A stretch of 64,000 nt of DNA. Origin: CAZQRP01 sp964596125. GTDB taxonomy: Bacteria; Chloroflexota; Dehalococcoidia; GIF9; UBA5629. A program made the position numbers and the translations under genes. Shown piece after piece: positions 53,031 through 60,887 of this stretch; the first letter of the stretch is position 1, and every line of letters begins with the position of its first letter. The notes under the pieces were generated by a model, which saw nothing but the letters and a program-made list of their open reading frames with translations, did no database searches and was not told the DNA's origin. The stretch is taken from the NCBI GenBank assembly GCA_964596125.1, contig CAZQRP010000016.1, forward strand, positions 1 through 64,000. Direction: 5' to 3'.

Positions 53031-54728
53031 ATGCCAGAACAAGATAGTCATGTCTCTCAATTTTACATCAAGATAGACGGGGCTGATGCTCCTCAAGGAG
53101 TTATGGATAACCTCGTCTTTGTGGAAGTAGATGATGCTCTCAATATTCCTGATATGTTTACAATTCAAATTCGCGATCCCCAACTGGAATGGACGGATTC
53201 CGATACACTGGCTATAGGAAAGGAAGTGGAGATATCTGTCCGTGGTGAAAGCGGTCAGGTCACCCTTCTAGTTGGTGAAATCACAAGTTGTGAGACCAGT
53301 TTCAGACATGGTGCGGGGGCAACCGTGATGGTGCGAGGCTACGATCAATCCCATCGCCTGGGTCGGGGCAGACAGACAAGGTCTTTTGCTCAGGTAACGG
53401 ACAGCGATCTTGCTACCAGAATCGCCCGCGAACTGGGGCTCAGGGTGGAAGCCGATTCCACCTCCGAAGTACATGAATACGTGCTTCAGGACAATCAGAC
53501 GAACCTGGAGTTCCTGGAAAGTAGAGCCAGGCGGATTGGTTTTCGCCTCTTCGTAGAAGAAGGAACCCTGCATTTCCAGAGTGTCCCCGAGAACGGAGCT
53601 GAGGTGCCAACTTTAGAGTGGGGTGTCAACCTGCTGGAATTTAATGCCCGTCTCACCACGTCGCGACAGACCTCTGAGGTAGAAGTTCGAGGATGGGACC
53701 CGCAGACCCGGAGGGAAATCGTTGGTCGAGCCAACCGTGCTCAGGATATGCCTGAAGTCGGCGAAAACCGTCAGGGAGGACAGGTAGCTGAAGAAGCTTT
53801 CGGCTCTGCTGGCAGGGAGATCGTGGTTGATCGTGTGGTAAGTACCCAGGCAGAAGCTGATTCACTGGCCCAGTCTCTCTGTGAAGAGATGGGGGGTGAT
53901 TTCATTCAGGCTGATGGTGTCTGCTCCGGGAATCCAGCGGTACATGCAGGAGCAATGGTTGAATTAACGGGAATCAGCGACCGTTTTCAGGGGCGCTATC
54001 GCATCAGTCATGCTGTCCAACGTTATGATGCCAGGGGATATACTACCCGGTTTTCTATCAGCGGGCGTCATGCCAATACTATTGCTGAATTAGTCAGGCC
54101 CCAGAGCAGCGGAAGCGGAAGTCACAGTGTTGTAGTGGGTATTGTCACTAACAACCAGGACCCTGATGGAATGGGCCGGGTAAAACTCAGATTCCCCTGG
54201 CTGGAAGAAGGAACGGAGAGTAATTGGGTCCGAATAGCTACCCCTATGGCTGGTCAGGACCGAGGTATGTTTTTCCTTCCGGAAGTGAATGACGAGGTGC
54301 TGGTATCATTCGAACACGGAGATTTAAACCGCCCGTATGTCCTGGGAGCATTATGGAATGGAGAGGATAATCCTCCTGAGACAAACAGTGACGGCAGAAA
54401 CAATATCCGCAAGATACGTTCCCGAAGCGGCCACGAGATTATTTTCGATGACAATGGCGACGCCGGGCAAGAAAAGGTAGAAATCCATTCTAATGCCGGA
54501 CATACAATTCTCCTGGATGATTCAACTGGACGGGAAAAGATTGAAATCAGCGATAAGACAGGTAATAACACAATAACAATGGATTCGGTACAGAACTCTA
54601 TCACACTGTCAAGTGCTATGAATTTGAATATAGACGCACAGATGATTGAGATCAGCTCCCAGGGGACTATGACCTTGAGGGCTGGTGCTAATCTGACGAT
54701 TCAAGGTGCGATGGTACAAATAAATTAA
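53031..54728 (+). CDS. VgrG-like spike/hub protein (Afp8/Pvc8-like)
   Basis: 565 residues. Residues ~1-350 are a gp27-like hub (FYIKIDGADAPQGVMDNLVFVEVDDALNIPDMFTIQI in parts; DNQTNLEFLESRARRIGFRLFVEEG). Residues ~368-450 are the gp5 OB-fold (GIVTNNQDPDGMGRVKLRFPW, PEVNDEVLVSFEHGD, PYVLGALWNG). Residues ~460-565 are a beta-helix needle (IIFDDNGDAG...EIHSNAGHTILLDD...). No extra enzymatic domain follows, so cargo is not fused here. Confidence 0.95.
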   Translation: MPEQDSHVSQFYIKIDGADAPQGVMDNLVFVEVDDALNIPDMFTIQIRDPQLEWTDSDTLAIGKEVEISVRGESGQVTLLVGEITSCETSFRHGAGATVMVRGYDQSHRLGRGRQTRSFAQVTDSDLATRIARELGLRVEADSTSEVHEYVLQDNQTNLEFLESRARRIGFRLFVEEGTLHFQSVPENGAEVPTLEWGVNLLEFNARLTTSRQTSEVEVRGWDPQTRREIVGRANRAQDMPEVGENRQGGQVAEEAFGSAGREIVVDRVVSTQAEADSLAQSLCEEMGGDFIQADGVCSGNPAVHAGAMVELTGISDRFQGRYRISHAVQRYDARGYTTRFSISGRHANTIAELVRPQSSGSGSHSVVVGIVTNNQDPDGMGRVKLRFPWLEEGTESNWVRIATPMAGQDRGMFFLPEVNDEVLVSFEHGDLNRPYVLGALWNGEDNPPETNSDGRNNIRKIRSRSGHEIIFDDNGDAGQEKVEIHSNAGHTILLDDSTGREKIEISDKTGNNTITMDSVQNSITLSSAMNLNIDAQMIEISSQGTMTLRAGANLTIQGAMVQIN

Positions 54729-54740
54729 AGGAGAAGAAAG

Positions 54741-55034
54741 ATGCCGCTCGCGGCACGAGTTGGAGATATGACATCTCACGGGACCCCCCTTGGGCCGGGC
54801 CCCGGAAGTGCCAATGTTTTAATAGGAGGCATGCCTGCATGGAGGGCAACAACCGACGTCCATAACTGTCCGTTGGTAACCGGCACTGTTCCCCATGTTG
54901 GTGGGGTAGTCGCAATGGGCAGTGCAACAGTCATAATCAATAATCTTCCCGCAGCCAGACAAGGTGATGTGATTACTGAGAGTGGACCACCTAATTCCAT
55001 AGCTATGGGATGTCCGACTGTAATGATTGGCTGA
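54741..55034 (+). CDS. PAAR-repeat spike-tip protein
   Basis: 97 residues, the complete cone: AARVGDMTSHGTPLGPGPGSANVLIGGMPAWRATTD (in parts), HNCP, GVVAMGSATVIINNLPAARQGD, GCPTVMIG. The zinc-coordinating residues at the tip are likely His13, His41, His51 and a Cys. It caps the VgrG needle. There is no C-terminal toxin extension. Confidence 0.95.
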   Translation: MPLAARVGDMTSHGTPLGPGPGSANVLIGGMPAWRATTDVHNCPLVTGTVPHVGGVVAMGSATVIINNLPAARQGDVITESGPPNSIAMGCPTVMIG

Positions 55035-55087
55035 ATAGGTATTGAGAAACGATTACAGACAGAAAACATCATGTTGAGGTAAATTGC

Positions 55088-55495
55088 ATGATAAAGACAA
55101 ACAATAACACCAAAGATATTATGGGTAGCGGTTGGCGTTTTCCCCTGGGAGTCGACGGGCGTGGCGGAATTGACCGGTCTGTTGCTGAAAAGGATATCGA
55201 AGAATCCATTCGTATTATTCTTGGCACGGCCAAGGGAGAAAGACGTATGCGTCCCAATTTCGGCTGTGGCATTCACGACCTGGTATTCTCACCAAATAGT
55301 GCCTCAACCTGGAGCCTGGCTGTTCACCGGGTGGAAGAAGCTTTAGGATGGTGGGAACCACGCGTTGAAGTTACTGAAGTTGACGCCTTCCCAGACCCGA
55401 CCGACATATCTCGATTACTGATAAATATCAAATATAAAATTAAGGCAACGAACGATGAGCGAAATCTTGTCTATCCGTTCTATCTATCCCGCTAA
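55088..55495 (+). CDS. gp25-like baseplate wedge protein (Afp9-like)
   Basis: 135 residues of the GPW/gp25 family: GSGWRFPLGVDGRGGIDRS, EESIRIILGTAKGERRMRPNFGCGIHDLVF, RVEEALGWWEPRVEV. The conserved EPR segment (here WWEPRVEV) and RxxRPxFG core are intact. It nucleates sheath assembly on the baseplate. Confidence 0.95.
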   Translation: MIKTNNNTKDIMGSGWRFPLGVDGRGGIDRSVAEKDIEESIRIILGTAKGERRMRPNFGCGIHDLVFSPNSASTWSLAVHRVEEALGWWEPRVEVTEVDAFPDPTDISRLLINIKYKIKATNDERNLVYPFYLSR

Positions 55496-55515
55496 ATTAA
55501 GGAAGGGAGGTTAAA

Positions 55516-57480
55516 ATGGCATTACCAGCACCGATTCTTGATGACCGTAGATTTCAGGATATAGTAAGCGAAGCGAGAAGCCGAATACCTCGTTATTGTC
55601 CGGAATGGACTGACCATAACCTTAGTGATCCTGGAATTACTTTCATAGAACTATTCGCCTGGATAGTCGATATTCTCTTGTATCGGCTCAATAAAGTACC
55701 AGAGAGAACGTACATCAAATTTCTTGACCTTATTGGAGTCAAATTGCAGGCAGCCCGCCCGGCTAATGCAGATATTACTTTCCGTCTGTCAGCGCCGCAG
55801 CCGGAGCCAATAAATATTCCCAAAGGGACTGAGGTCGCTACTATCCGGACTGAGACTCAGGATGCAGTGGCCTTCACCACTGTAAGAGACCTTAAAATTA
55901 TACCGCCGAAGATGAGCCACTGTTTAATCAGCCGAGGTGGTACTGTCTTTCATGACTACTTGCCAGTACTAAAAACACGCGAGATGATGGACATTTTTCA
56001 GAAGGTACCCCAGGAGGACGATGCTTTCTATATAGGCTATACTGAAAACCTTGCTGGCAATACTCTGCGCCTCACTTTTGAAACCAGTATAGAAGGCATT
56101 GGCGTCGATCCCCTGAACCCGCCGCTTACCTGGGAATTCTGGGATGGGGAGGAAAATGATTGGGCGAGCTTGAGACTGGAATCAGACACCACAGGTGGAC
56201 TCAACAGGGATGGAGAGGTTATCCTCCATGTGCCTTACTCCTGTGACCTGACAGAAGAAGACGGAAAATTGGCCTGCTGGATACGGTGCCGGGCCACCAA
56301 GCCACGACCCAAGCAACCCGCTTATACCAGCTCCCCGAGGGTTCGAAGTGTTAGCTCTTATAGCATCGGTGGCACCGTGTCCGCCAGCCATGCTTTTCGA
56401 GTTAATACAGAGGTATTGGGACGGAGCAACGGTAGTCCGGGTCAAATATTCTATTTACAGAACATCCCGGTTTTACCCCGTGATGAGGGCGAAACTATAG
56501 AAGTTGAACAGAATGGCGGAGGCTGGCAGACATGGCAAGAGGTCAAGGACTTTTCAGCTTCCGGACCTGATGACCTTCATTTCACCTGTGACAGTGTTAA
56601 TGGTGAAATTCAATTCGGTCCTCGTGTGAGACAGCCTGATTCAGAAGAACGTCAATTCGGAGCCATTCCAGCTAAAGGAAAGCGAGTGCGCTTTTCCGGT
56701 TATAGATGTGGTGGCGGAGTACAGGGTAACGTCGGGGAGAGAACATTGTCCGTACTGAAATCGTCCATACCCTATGTTGCCTGGGTGACCAATTATGAGG
56801 CAGCGCTTGGCGGTACTGATTCGGAAAGCCTCGAAAGTGCCAAATTGCGCGCTCCAGATGTACTGAAAGCACGAACTAGGGCTGTTACTGCTGACGACTT
56901 CGAATATTTTGCTTATCAAGCCTCTCCTGGTGTAGCACGAGCCAAATGTTTGATTCCGAAAAGCGCTGATGAAAAGGGCTCAATCCCCCCTGGAACTGTA
57001 CGGTTGCTTATTGTACCTGCGATATCTGCTGAAGATAGCGTCATTCAGAAAGACCAACTGGTTGTTCCGGACCAGTTACGGAAGCAGGTAACCAATTATC
57101 TCGATGAACGACGTCTGCTCACGACTCAACTGGTAATCGCTGATCCTGATTACTGCGGAGTAACCGTGGAAGCAAAGGTGAAAGCCAAAACCAAAACCGA
57201 CCTTAAGCGGCTGAAAAGCGAAATAGAAAAGAAACTGCATCAATTTATCAATCCGATAACCGGCGGCCCGGATAATACCGGATGGCCCTTTGGACGTGAC
57301 ATTCTAGCATCGGATATCTATTCGCTTATCCAGACACTGCCTAAGGTCGATTACGTTGAAGATGTCAGTCTTTTCATGGTTGACCTTGCTACAGGAAAGC
57401 AGGGACAGGCGACTACGAAACTAAGTCTATTTCCGGAGCAGTTGCCATGTTCATACCAGCATCAAGTTATTGTAGTTTAA
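55516..57480 (+). CDS. Baseplate assembly protein J-like wedge protein (Afp11-like)
   Basis: 654 residues. The opening LDDRRFQDIVSEARSRIPRYCPEWTDHNLSDPGITFIELFAW (in parts) is the typical start of this eCIS baseplate family, followed by PKGTEVATIRTE, a Gly-rich FSGYRCGGGVQGNVGERTL and the gpJ-like RTRAVTADDFEYFAYQASPGVARAKCL. The C-terminal domain (VTVEAKVKAKTKTDLKRL...WPFGRDILASDIYSLIQ) is also typical. Strong AAGGGAGG ribosome site. Confidence 0.93.
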   Translation: MALPAPILDDRRFQDIVSEARSRIPRYCPEWTDHNLSDPGITFIELFAWIVDILLYRLNKVPERTYIKFLDLIGVKLQAARPANADITFRLSAPQPEPINIPKGTEVATIRTETQDAVAFTTVRDLKIIPPKMSHCLISRGGTVFHDYLPVLKTREMMDIFQKVPQEDDAFYIGYTENLAGNTLRLTFETSIEGIGVDPLNPPLTWEFWDGEENDWASLRLESDTTGGLNRDGEVILHVPYSCDLTEEDGKLACWIRCRATKPRPKQPAYTSSPRVRSVSSYSIGGTVSASHAFRVNTEVLGRSNGSPGQIFYLQNIPVLPRDEGETIEVEQNGGGWQTWQEVKDFSASGPDDLHFTCDSVNGEIQFGPRVRQPDSEERQFGAIPAKGKRVRFSGYRCGGGVQGNVGERTLSVLKSSIPYVAWVTNYEAALGGTDSESLESAKLRAPDVLKARTRAVTADDFEYFAYQASPGVARAKCLIPKSADEKGSIPPGTVRLLIVPAISAEDSVIQKDQLVVPDQLRKQVTNYLDERRLLTTQLVIADPDYCGVTVEAKVKAKTKTDLKRLKSEIEKKLHQFINPITGGPDNTGWPFGRDILASDIYSLIQTLPKVDYVEDVSLFMVDLATGKQGQATTKLSLFPEQLPCSYQHQVIVV

Positions 57481-57538
57481 AAGCGGTGGATTACCTAGTA
57501 TTTCATAGTATTCCAGCAATGAGCAGAGGTGATGAAAT

Positions 57539-58102
57539 ATGCTAACAGACTCACAAAATACAGGTGAAGAACAGTACAGTAGCTATTTACAGTATTTACC
57601 TGCCTTATATAGAGAAGATGATTTCACAGGGAGATTCCTCCGCATCTTCGAGGATATCATCGATCCAGTAGAAGGTACTATTAATAACCTTCATTTCTAT
57701 TTTGACCCGGGAACTACGCCTGAATCTTTTATACCCTGGCTTGCTTCCTGGGTTGGATTGGTGCTGGATGAGAGATGGCCTGAAGCGAGACGACAGGAAT
57801 TGATAAACTCAGCGGTCGAACTATACCGCTGGCAGGGCACAAAACGGGGACTGAGCCAGTATCTTAAGATCTACACCGGCGTTATGCCTGAGATCATTGA
57901 ACATACCTATACACCACCAGTGCATTCAGAAAGTAATACCCAGCCCGGTACTTCCGAACCTGAAGGCGAAAAAAGCCAGGCTTTCTGTTTTTCAGTGATT
58001 TTGAATGTTCCAGATGCTGCTAAGATCAACATCGATATTGTTCGCACAATTATCGAGACAGAAAAGCCTGCGCATACGACCTATCTCTTGAAAACAAGCT
58101 GA
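57539..58102 (+). CDS. Tail protein I-like baseplate protein (Afp12-like, short)
   Basis: 187 residues: YLQYLPALYREDDFTGRFLRIFEDIIDPVEGTINNLHFYFDPGTTPESFIPWLASWVGLVLDE (in parts), then RRQELINSAVELYRWQGTKRGLSQYLKIYTGV. This matches the phage tail protein gpI family of eCIS baseplates. It is shorter than Afp12 (over 900 residues), which carries large extra domains, so this is a minimal version. Confidence 0.9.
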   Translation: MLTDSQNTGEEQYSSYLQYLPALYREDDFTGRFLRIFEDIIDPVEGTINNLHFYFDPGTTPESFIPWLASWVGLVLDERWPEARRQELINSAVELYRWQGTKRGLSQYLKIYTGVMPEIIEHTYTPPVHSESNTQPGTSEPEGEKSQAFCFSVILNVPDAAKINIDIVRTIIETEKPAHTTYLLKTS

Positions 58103-58135
58103 CAAAAGTCTAATATATAAAGCGGTAGTTATAGT

Positions 58136-58456
58136 ATGACCGCCGAGGAAACTAATAAATTCGAGCAGGATTCAGTTAATCCGTCTCAGGATGTGATTAC
58201 CGGTACCGATACATGGCAAGATGCCTGCGATTACCAACGATACCAACAAAGGTACCCTGACCGTTTATTGTATAGTTCAGTACTGATGACCGGCCTTGAA
58301 GTCATGCAATGTCAACCAATCGCAGAATTCAAAGTGGAAACCATATCTAAAACAAGTTTGGTCAATAAAAAAATATATTCAAGCTCTGTTAATACCAACA
58401 GTCACAAAGCGCATCTGACAAGCGAAAGGAGAGCAAAATGTCCGCGAATATCATGA
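58136..58456 (+). CDS. Hypothetical protein between baseplate and membrane-protein genes
   Basis: 106 residues, hydrophilic, no membrane segment, two cysteines in the first half. The ribosome site is weak. The 3' end overlaps the next gene by 19 bp, which argues for real, coupled translation. I recognise no family. Position suggests a small baseplate or anchoring accessory, but nothing in the sequence proves it. Confidence 0.5.
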   Translation: MTAEETNKFEQDSVNPSQDVITGTDTWQDACDYQRYQQRYPDRLLYSSVLMTGLEVMQCQPIAEFKVETISKTSLVNKKIYSSSVNTNSHKAHLTSERRAKCPRIS

Positions 58457-59847
58457 TGAGCCTTTCAGCTACGAAGCTGGAGGTGGCTGCTGGTGATTCT
58501 ATAGAAACTACTATAACCATTCGCAACCAGAGCCAGATCGTGGATCATTTCGCTATAAAGATAGAAGGGCTTGATCCTACCTGGTGGAACCTTTCCGTTC
58601 CCAGCGTTTCCCTTTTCCCTGGAGATCAGGACCAGGCTAAACTAACCATTCGTCCTCCTAAAGAGGCCGAGGCCAAGGCTGGCAGCTATCCTTTTCAAAT
58701 AAAAGCTATCTCAAGGGCTAATCCTCAGGAAATGACCTCCGAAGAAGCGTTTCTTATTCTTCGGGGTTTCGTAGTCTGGGAAGTAGATATGGCACCTACC
58801 AAAGTTGTTGGACGCAGCGGTACTTATCGACTTTCGGTACAAAATAGTGGCAATACCGATATTAACCTGACATTTGAGGGGAAGGATCCCGAGGAAGGGC
58901 TTTATTACAAATTTGTCCGGGATAAAGTGACGGTACCTGCGGGAGGTAGTGCACAGGCACAGCTATCAGTTCGCCCTAAAAAAGGAGAACCCAAAAAGCT
59001 GTATAGCTTTCAGGTACTGGCAAAACCTGCCGAGGTAAAGGCAACTTCGAAAGAGGTTAAAACCTTAAACGGTCAACTGGAATATCCCCGCCGTAAGTTT
59101 CCCTGGTGGATACTCATATTGATCCTGGCGCTTCTGATCATTGCTGTTGCGGTGTTATGGTTTCTCTCCCAGCAAAAATCTACACCTACACCAGTCAAGC
59201 CACCTTCAACCAGACCTGATGTCAGCCTCACCATACCCAAAGGTGGAGAGAACTGGTTTGGTGGCTCTACAAAGAACATTACCTGGACCACAAAAGGATC
59301 GGATATTGCTTCTGTGGACCTCGAATATTCAAAAGACAACGGGTCAAGCTGGTCATTAATTGCGAAAGGGGAGAAGGATGATGGTACTTATGCCTGGAAG
59401 TTGCCTGACACGTCATGCTCAAACTGCTTGATAAGGATTACCATTCGCAGTGCGAACGAAGCTGTTCTGGCCAGAGATACGATTGATGCAGCATTCAACA
59501 TCTCTGCCAAACCCGAAGTCACCGTCAAGGCACCAAATGGCGGTGAGAGCTGGTTTGCTGGCGGTACACAAAATATTACCTGGACTACTACGGGAACAGG
59601 TGTTGCCACTGTAGACTTAGAATATTCATTAGATAAAAGTACCTGGGTATCCATCGCCAAAGGGGAGACCAACGATGGTAGCTATTCCTGGAAACTACCC
59701 AGTACTGCATCCAACACCTACCTGATAAGAATAACTATTCGTGGTGCTGATAAAGCTATTCTTGATAGAGATACAAGTGATAAGACATTCACAATTACCA
59801 AGCTGCTGCTTCCACCATTTAAACCGAAGGTAATACCAAAGCTGTAG
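58438..59847 (+). CDS. Single-span membrane protein with Ig-like domains, candidate injection-system anchor
   Basis: 469 residues, no signal peptide. Residues ~1-215 are two Ig-like/COG1470-type domains (LEVAAGDSIETTITIRNQSQIVDHF...; APTKVVGRSGTYRLSVQNSGNTDIN...). Residues 222-243 are one transmembrane helix (FPWWILILILALLIIAVAV). YPRRK just before it puts the N-terminal part in the cytoplasm by the positive-inside rule. Outside lie two tandem ~95-residue repeats (261-357, 360-455), with core PxGGExWFxGxTxNITWTT and LEYSxDxxxW, of the Kre9/Knh1-like type. It is the last gene of the locus. I infer it tethers the cytoplasmic machine to the membrane, as proposed for CisA of Streptomyces; sequence kinship to CisA is not claimed. 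Confidence 0.8.
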   Translation: MSANIMMSLSATKLEVAAGDSIETTITIRNQSQIVDHFAIKIEGLDPTWWNLSVPSVSLFPGDQDQAKLTIRPPKEAEAKAGSYPFQIKAISRANPQEMTSEEAFLILRGFVVWEVDMAPTKVVGRSGTYRLSVQNSGNTDINLTFEGKDPEEGLYYKFVRDKVTVPAGGSAQAQLSVRPKKGEPKKLYSFQVLAKPAEVKATSKEVKTLNGQLEYPRRKFPWWILILILALLIIAVAVLWFLSQQKSTPTPVKPPSTRPDVSLTIPKGGENWFGGSTKNITWTTKGSDIASVDLEYSKDNGSSWSLIAKGEKDDGTYAWKLPDTSCSNCLIRITIRSANEAVLARDTIDAAFNISAKPEVTVKAPNGGESWFAGGTQNITWTTTGTGVATVDLEYSLDKSTWVSIAKGETNDGSYSWKLPSTASNTYLIRITIRGADKAILDRDTSDKTFTITKLLLPPFKPKVIPKL

Positions 59848-59991
59848 CCCATTAAGGATAAAGTTTTTATAAACAACCGAAGATAGTAAAGCCGATTGAC
59901 CGGCATAAGAAAGTCCGTATGTTTATCGTTCTCTTTCTAAGCAATTCAGACGTTTGACAGATCGTCTTTTCCACGATCCAGATAAAAGCCT

Positions 59992-60780
59992 ATGCCTCAA
60001 TCCTATAGACATATAAGCCCTGAGATAGCACTCAAGATAAGGCTGGTGATAACCGACATTGACGGCACACTAACTTCCGGCGGTTATCCCATAAGTGAGG
60101 TAGTATCTCAATCCGTACGCTATCTTGAAGACCAGGGTATCATGGTTGGCCTCGCCTCTGGTAGAACACTTCCCGGGCTGGAAGACGTGGCCCGTGATTT
60201 AAGCATTAGCGGTCCCATTATCGCTGAAAATGGCGGTGTAGCTAAGTTAAATATAAATACCGACCCTGTAGACCTGGGCTATTCCCGAGAGCCAGCACTC
60301 AGGTGCTTAAAAAAACTCAAGACACTGTTCCCCGATGCTATCCAGGAAAGGGAAGATAACCAATATCGCCTGGTCGATGTGGTCTTCTGGTCCCACGGCA
60401 TCGAAACTGAACAATTGAAAAAACACCTGGATGATACCGAACTCCTTGATTCCGGTTATATACTTCACCTCCAGCCCAAAGGAATCAGTAAAGGAAAGAC
60501 GCTTATTAGAATACTTGATGAAATAGGGGATGGCAGCCTGAGTCCAGAAGCAGTAATGGTTTTCGGTGATTCTCTTACCGATATATCTCTTTTCCAGCTT
60601 TTTTCACACAGCGTACTGATACCTAATTCCAGTCTTCCGTGCCAACATAGACAACTGGTGGAAAACGTTGCCAGGTATACAGGTGACCTGAACTCCGGAG
60701 ATGGTTTCACCGAAGTCGCTTTCCACATCGTAAATACCCGTCTGAATTGTAATCAAGAAACCGGTAATAAAGCTATGTGA
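59992..60780 (+). CDS. HAD-IIB phosphatase, phosphoglycolate phosphatase/sucrose-phosphatase-like
   Basis: 262 residues with all four HAD motifs: DIDGTLT (nucleophile Asp near 19), SGRT, Lys in PKGISKGKTL, and FGDSLTDISLF. The C2-type cap between motifs 2 and 3 resembles the archaeal phosphoglycolate phosphatase (TA0175-like). Substrate not determined. The gap after the injection-system locus (59848-59991) has no strong terminator, but there is no functional link. Confidence 0.87.
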   Translation: MPQSYRHISPEIALKIRLVITDIDGTLTSGGYPISEVVSQSVRYLEDQGIMVGLASGRTLPGLEDVARDLSISGPIIAENGGVAKLNINTDPVDLGYSREPALRCLKKLKTLFPDAIQEREDNQYRLVDVVFWSHGIETEQLKKHLDDTELLDSGYILHLQPKGISKGKTLIRILDEIGDGSLSPEAVMVFGDSLTDISLFQLFSHSVLIPNSSLPCQHRQLVENVARYTGDLNSGDGFTEVAFHIVNTRLNCNQETGNKAM

Positions 60781-60887
60781 TAGTATCGATAATGCCGGTG
60801 AAATTGTCTTTACATAATATGTGCCCGACGTCTTTTAACCGTTCTTCTCCCGATCCCTGGAAACGTACGTGCCTGTCACATACCTTT

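Larger units (their letters stand above)
37565..59847 (+). other. Contractile injection system (eCIS / phage-tail-like) locus
   Basis: All genes here run rightward with short gaps. They encode the parts expected for an R-type contractile device: regulator, ATPase, cap, sheath, two tubes, assembly factor, hub, spike, tip, wedge and baseplate proteins, four DUF4157 proteins and a membrane protein. No capsid, portal, terminase, lysis, integrase or T6SS membrane-complex gene (TssJLM) is present, which separates it from a prophage and from a canonical T6SS. No fibre gene and no recognised tape measure are present. Confidence 0.92.

Noticed and set aside
37565..59847. Prophage or type VI secretion system
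   Set aside because: No head, portal, terminase, integrase or lysis genes, and no TssJ/L/M, TssK or ClpV. AAA ATPase, DUF4157 and DUF4255 genes indicate an eCIS-type locus.
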